This document shows positions 60,956-64,000 of a stretch of DNA of 64,000 nucleotides, one piece after another (position 1 is the first letter of the stretch; each line of letters begins with the position of its first letter). The notes under the pieces were generated by a model. The model made no database searches and was not told the origin of the DNA. It saw nothing but the letters and a program-made list of their open reading frames with translations. The translations under genes were made by a program, and so were the position numbers. This DNA is from Legionella hackeliae (GTDB lineage: Bacteria; Pseudomonadota; Gammaproteobacteria; Legionellales; Legionellaceae), in assembly GCF_000953655.1 (NCBI RefSeq), contig NZ_LN681225.1, forward strand, positions 3,113,501 to 3,177,500, given 5' to 3'.

Positions 60956-63625
60956 ATGAAACGGATTCTCTATAAAACTTTAGGATGGAGTTTAGAAACT
61001 ACATTCACCTCAACTCCTAACGCAAGCTTCAGACTTACTACGCTTTCATCCTTCTTTGCAGCAGTACATCATAGAGATTTGCCCTACCTAAAAGTACTCG
61101 TACAAAAACTTCAATTCGACCTCACTCAAAAGGATGAACAAGGCAGAACATTGCTTCATAAAATTGTTTCAGAACGCCTGGATTTTCCTCTCGTTTATAC
61201 TAATTCGAGTAGCCAAGACGAGTTATTTCATTACATTTCCGAAGGAAAATACGACGAATTAAAAGTATTACTCAATCAAAAACCACTTGATCTCAATCAT
61301 TTATTTAAAGACAGAACAACCCCATTACAATTGGCAATTATCAGTAAAAAATATCAAGATATTTGGACAAGAATTAACATCATCAAATTATTGCTAAATC
61401 ATGGCGCATACCCAAATTTGGCACAATTGCCATTACTTAGCATCTGTTATCATGTCCATGGTGAACATGCCGTTCCAATCATTGAAGTATTAGGAAGTTA
61501 TTGCGCAGACGTGTCTCTTAGGATAACTAACGAACTAACAGTCCTCTCAGAAGTCGCTCTCGACGGAAATGAACAATTAGTCCTGTTACTAATGAAATTG
61601 GGAGCTAACCCGCATACGCAAGAACACTATCGAGCAAGCTTATATAAACAGATTACCACGGACTCTTTTGCACGCTATCCACATCGTGTTACACCTTTTA
61701 TTCGCACATTGATTAGCCAAATTGAAATGCCAAAAGAGCCAATCGGCGGGGTTGATTTAGAAGAAATAATCGCTTTTTTCAAACATTGTGGAAGCAATTT
61801 AGATGCTCAAGACTTAGAACAAAATACGCCTTTGCATTTTGCCAACTCTTATGAAGCATTTAAAGCGTTGCTAGAGAATGGCGCAACAACAAACTCCACA
61901 AATTGCCGCCAAGAAACCCCATTGCATAGTGCGGTAGCACGTAATTTTTTTGGTGGCTTTGTAGAAAAATTACTACAAAACGGCGCCCAAATTAATGCTC
62001 AAGATGCTAATGGCTTTACGCCTTTACGAAAAGCTATTCATGTACAAGGCTATAGTTCAACCGCTGAATCCTTGTTGCAACATGGCGCAGATTTTACTAT
62101 CGCTGATCAAAAAGGAATTACACCATTTATCGCGACTATTATCGAAAAAAAATCGCAGATCACCCAGCAATTAATCACAATGAAAGCGAATGTGAATGAA
62201 TATTCCCCGCCCTTTCGATGCTACCCAATTCATTTAGCACTTGATCCACAATATTATGATTTTACTATCGTAAAACATTTAGTTGCCGCGGATGCTTCTT
62301 TACTTCGCAAAAATGAGGATGGGAAGAATGCATTTGATATTGTTAAAGCGAATATGGATAAATACAGTCATTACGGCTTCAAGTCCGTGTTTTGCAGGTT
62401 TTTCGAGCCCCGTAAATACAATAATGGCGTAACAGATTATGGAGTTTACGAGACCGTCTTAGATATTCCCCATCTACAGGCTGAAAAAGGTATTTATGGT
62501 TTAGAACGATTAATCCGTTATAGAACTCCATTCCTGCCAGTAGGCCAAGGTCAATTAGAAACATCCGACATTTTAAGACATCCGGGAATAGAAATAGTTG
62601 CTCAGCTATTAATGCAGATAACCAGAAAAAGTCTGGAAGAAGAATTTTGTTATCTACTGCGCATCAATTTGATTCAAGATTTTTTGCCGTTATGGCAATT
62701 ATTGCTCGATTTAAAACAACCCAAATTACAAAAACTTCTCATCGCGTATGTCAAAAATGAGGGTAATACCAAAATGCTCCATGACATGTTACGTATAGCA
62801 ATTATTGATAGCGATGTCGAAATGGTCACTTTTTTATTACAAGATAACGATCTGCAAAAAATGATCAATGATAACGATTCACAGGGCAAAACTATGTTAC
62901 ATGACGCGATATTAAATATCGAAATCCATTCCCAAGAAATCAATACGCGGCGTGTCACTGAGAATTACAAATATATAAGGCCTAAAAAACCCATTAAAAA
63001 ACCAGGAAAAGTTGGCATTCAAGATACAGCGAAAACTATCGAATTGTTAGTAGGCTATGGTGCTGATGTTAATGTTTCTTACCTGGGGAAATTACCACTG
63101 CTCTATGCTACCAGTGTAAGTCGATTTTTAATGACAGATGCAGTCGCTGATATCGTTTCCACATTGCTTAAAGCCCAAGCTAAAATAGAACCTGTCTGGG
63201 ATTTATTATTTGATTGGATGACTAGTGATAAAATCAAATATTGCTATTGTAAATTTTTTATCGAACAAGAGCAGTGGGAAAATTTATTTCTGGTCATTAA
63301 CCAACACCACTTTAATTTTAATCCTGTTAGTTTGTACTTAAATCTAAAAGAAATGCAAAATTTTGCTCAAGCCCTTACAAAACAACCCCAATCTTCTAAA
63401 TTAATTAAAATCCAAGAAGAGTTAGCGACGCTATACCAAATAAATTGGCAGCGACATACTCTAACAGAGCAAATAATCACCGGTAAATATCAAGATGTAG
63501 AAGGATATGCTTGTCGAGAAAAGTTGAAGGCTATTGGGGCTAGCAACAATTGGACTGGTTTATTTAAACATACCACCAGTGAGGCAATACTATTAGTGAG
63601 TAATGAGACTTTGTATCGGCTTTAA
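60956..63625 (+). CDS. Large ankyrin-repeat protein, effector candidate
   Basis: The 889-residue protein has at least six ankyrin repeats. A first group is at about residues 110-150 (TPLQLAII and KLLLNHGAYPN). The main block, about 275-450, has TPLHFANSYEAFKALLENGA, TPLHSAV, KLLQNGAQINAQD, TPLRKAIH, SLLQHGADFTIAD and PIHLALD. A further unit is near 700 (ELLVGYGADVNVS). The rest is helical without known domains. No signal peptide or membrane span. It is a lone gene between the 2H-like gene and the small peptide gene. Translocation is plausible but inferred from repeat type only. Confidence 0.75.
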   Translation: MKRILYKTLGWSLETTFTSTPNASFRLTTLSSFFAAVHHRDLPYLKVLVQKLQFDLTQKDEQGRTLLHKIVSERLDFPLVYTNSSSQDELFHYISEGKYDELKVLLNQKPLDLNHLFKDRTTPLQLAIISKKYQDIWTRINIIKLLLNHGAYPNLAQLPLLSICYHVHGEHAVPIIEVLGSYCADVSLRITNELTVLSEVALDGNEQLVLLLMKLGANPHTQEHYRASLYKQITTDSFARYPHRVTPFIRTLISQIEMPKEPIGGVDLEEIIAFFKHCGSNLDAQDLEQNTPLHFANSYEAFKALLENGATTNSTNCRQETPLHSAVARNFFGGFVEKLLQNGAQINAQDANGFTPLRKAIHVQGYSSTAESLLQHGADFTIADQKGITPFIATIIEKKSQITQQLITMKANVNEYSPPFRCYPIHLALDPQYYDFTIVKHLVAADASLLRKNEDGKNAFDIVKANMDKYSHYGFKSVFCRFFEPRKYNNGVTDYGVYETVLDIPHLQAEKGIYGLERLIRYRTPFLPVGQGQLETSDILRHPGIEIVAQLLMQITRKSLEEEFCYLLRINLIQDFLPLWQLLLDLKQPKLQKLLIAYVKNEGNTKMLHDMLRIAIIDSDVEMVTFLLQDNDLQKMINDNDSQGKTMLHDAILNIEIHSQEINTRRVTENYKYIRPKKPIKKPGKVGIQDTAKTIELLVGYGADVNVSYLGKLPLLYATSVSRFLMTDAVADIVSTLLKAQAKIEPVWDLLFDWMTSDKIKYCYCKFFIEQEQWENLFLVINQHHFNFNPVSLYLNLKEMQNFAQALTKQPQSSKLIKIQEELATLYQINWQRHTLTEQIITGKYQDVEGYACREKLKAIGASNNWTGLFKHTTSEAILLVSNETLYRL

Positions 63626-63777
63626 GGAGTCAATAAAATAGGACTGCTTACAGGTATTACCGCAAATTTCTCTTTCTCTGAGGCATTATAATTTCTCACA
63701 AACCTGATACACCTCACTTTTACATGAAAGCTAGATTCCCAGAGTTTGCTGACTGACCTTTCTTAATGGCAAACGTA

Positions 63778-63957
63778 TTACCACTCTATTTTATTATTTT
63801 CCCAATCTAGAGGAGGTTTTGGTCCTGGATGGTTCTCTACGGGAGTAGAAATAATAGGTGTTCTAACAATTGTAACTTTGTTTCCACCAGAAATTTTATT
63901 CAACTTTGATTTTGATATTTTTTTTGCTTTATCTTTATCTGAATTTTTTTTCATCAT
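63778..63957 (-). CDS. Small peptide with double-glycine leader (bacteriocin/RiPP precursor-like)
   Basis: This 59-residue frame lies at the window end. It starts at ATG 63957 (a second ATG follows) with TTAGGTG about 5 bases upstream, and stops at 63778-63780. The N-terminal 25 residues are Lys- and Ser-rich and end in KLNKISGG. Relative to the cut, I is at -12, L at -7, I at -4 and GG at -2/-1, matching the consensus of double-glycine leaders cleaved by C39-peptidase ABC exporters. The predicted 34-residue core is NKVTIVRTPIIS-type sequence rich in Pro, without Cys, ending in WENNKIEW. No maturation or export gene is in the window. A chance match of a short Lys-rich protein cannot be excluded. 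Confidence 0.6.
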   Translation of the reverse strand: MMKKNSDKDKAKKISKSKLNKISGGNKVTIVRTPIISTPVENHPGPKPPLDWENNKIEW

Positions 63958-63985
63958 TTAGCACCTAAAAGAATCATTTTTTTTC

Positions 63986-63991
63986 AGTATA
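63986..63991 (-). promoter_or_regulatory. Possible -10 element of the small-peptide gene
   Basis: On the minus strand TATACT lies about 30 bases before the ATG. The matching -35 would lie beyond the window end, so it cannot be checked. Confidence 0.35.
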
Positions 63992-64000
63992 GCTTACTTT

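Overview
The window reads as a Legionella chromosome. It is AT-rich, it carries a Fur-box-preceded legiobactin-type operon (lbtABC), it has a subclass B3 metallo-beta-lactamase that resembles FEZ-1 of Legionella gormanii, and it is peppered with eukaryotic-like or coiled-coil proteins (ankyrin repeats, patatin, pentapeptide repeats) of the kind Legionella sends through its Dot/Icm type IV system. The species cannot be fixed from sequence reading alone.

Layout. 1-7.5 kb: a PriC-like protein, an APC amino-acid antiporter, an amidohydrolase-fold lipoprotein that has lost its metal-binding histidines, a Kef-type antiporter, the B3 beta-lactamase and inorganic pyrophosphatase. 7.7-8.6 kb: hinT and folE. 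8.7-17.7 kb: the translation/RNA cluster, all on the minus strand, in the order tRNA-fMet, rimP, nusA, infB, rbfA, truB, rpsO, pnp. 18-20 kb: an M91-like zinc-protease motif fused to pentapeptide repeats. 20-34.5 kb: a complete 14-gene complex I operon (nuoA to nuoN, minus strand, nuoC and nuoD separate). 34.5-43.7 kb: tRNA-Leu(GAG), secG, tpiA, a long coiled-coil protein on the plus strand, glmM, folP, ftsH, rlmE and yhbY. 43.7-50.3 kb: a CheD/CNF-like deamidase candidate, a DUF3592-type membrane protein, then lbtABC, a CDP-alcohol phosphatidyltransferase and hda. 50.3-64 kb: an accessory stretch with two membrane/coiled-coil proteins, two ankyrin proteins, a RidA-family protein, a small P-loop kinase, a POT transporter, a patatin, aroE, a secreted 2H-phosphoesterase-like protein and, at the very end, a 59-residue peptide with a double-glycine leader.

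How it fits together. From yhbY down to pnp the housekeeping order is essentially the one known in Escherichia coli (ftsH, folP, glmM, secG, leuU, metY, rimP, nusA and onward), with nuo and effector-like genes inserted at intergenic points. The backbone covers translation, mRNA decay, respiration, envelope precursor and folate synthesis. The additions look like host-interaction, iron-uptake, drug-resistance and possibly peptide-secretion functions. Functional calls for effector candidates are inference from domain content; no secretion signal was tested.
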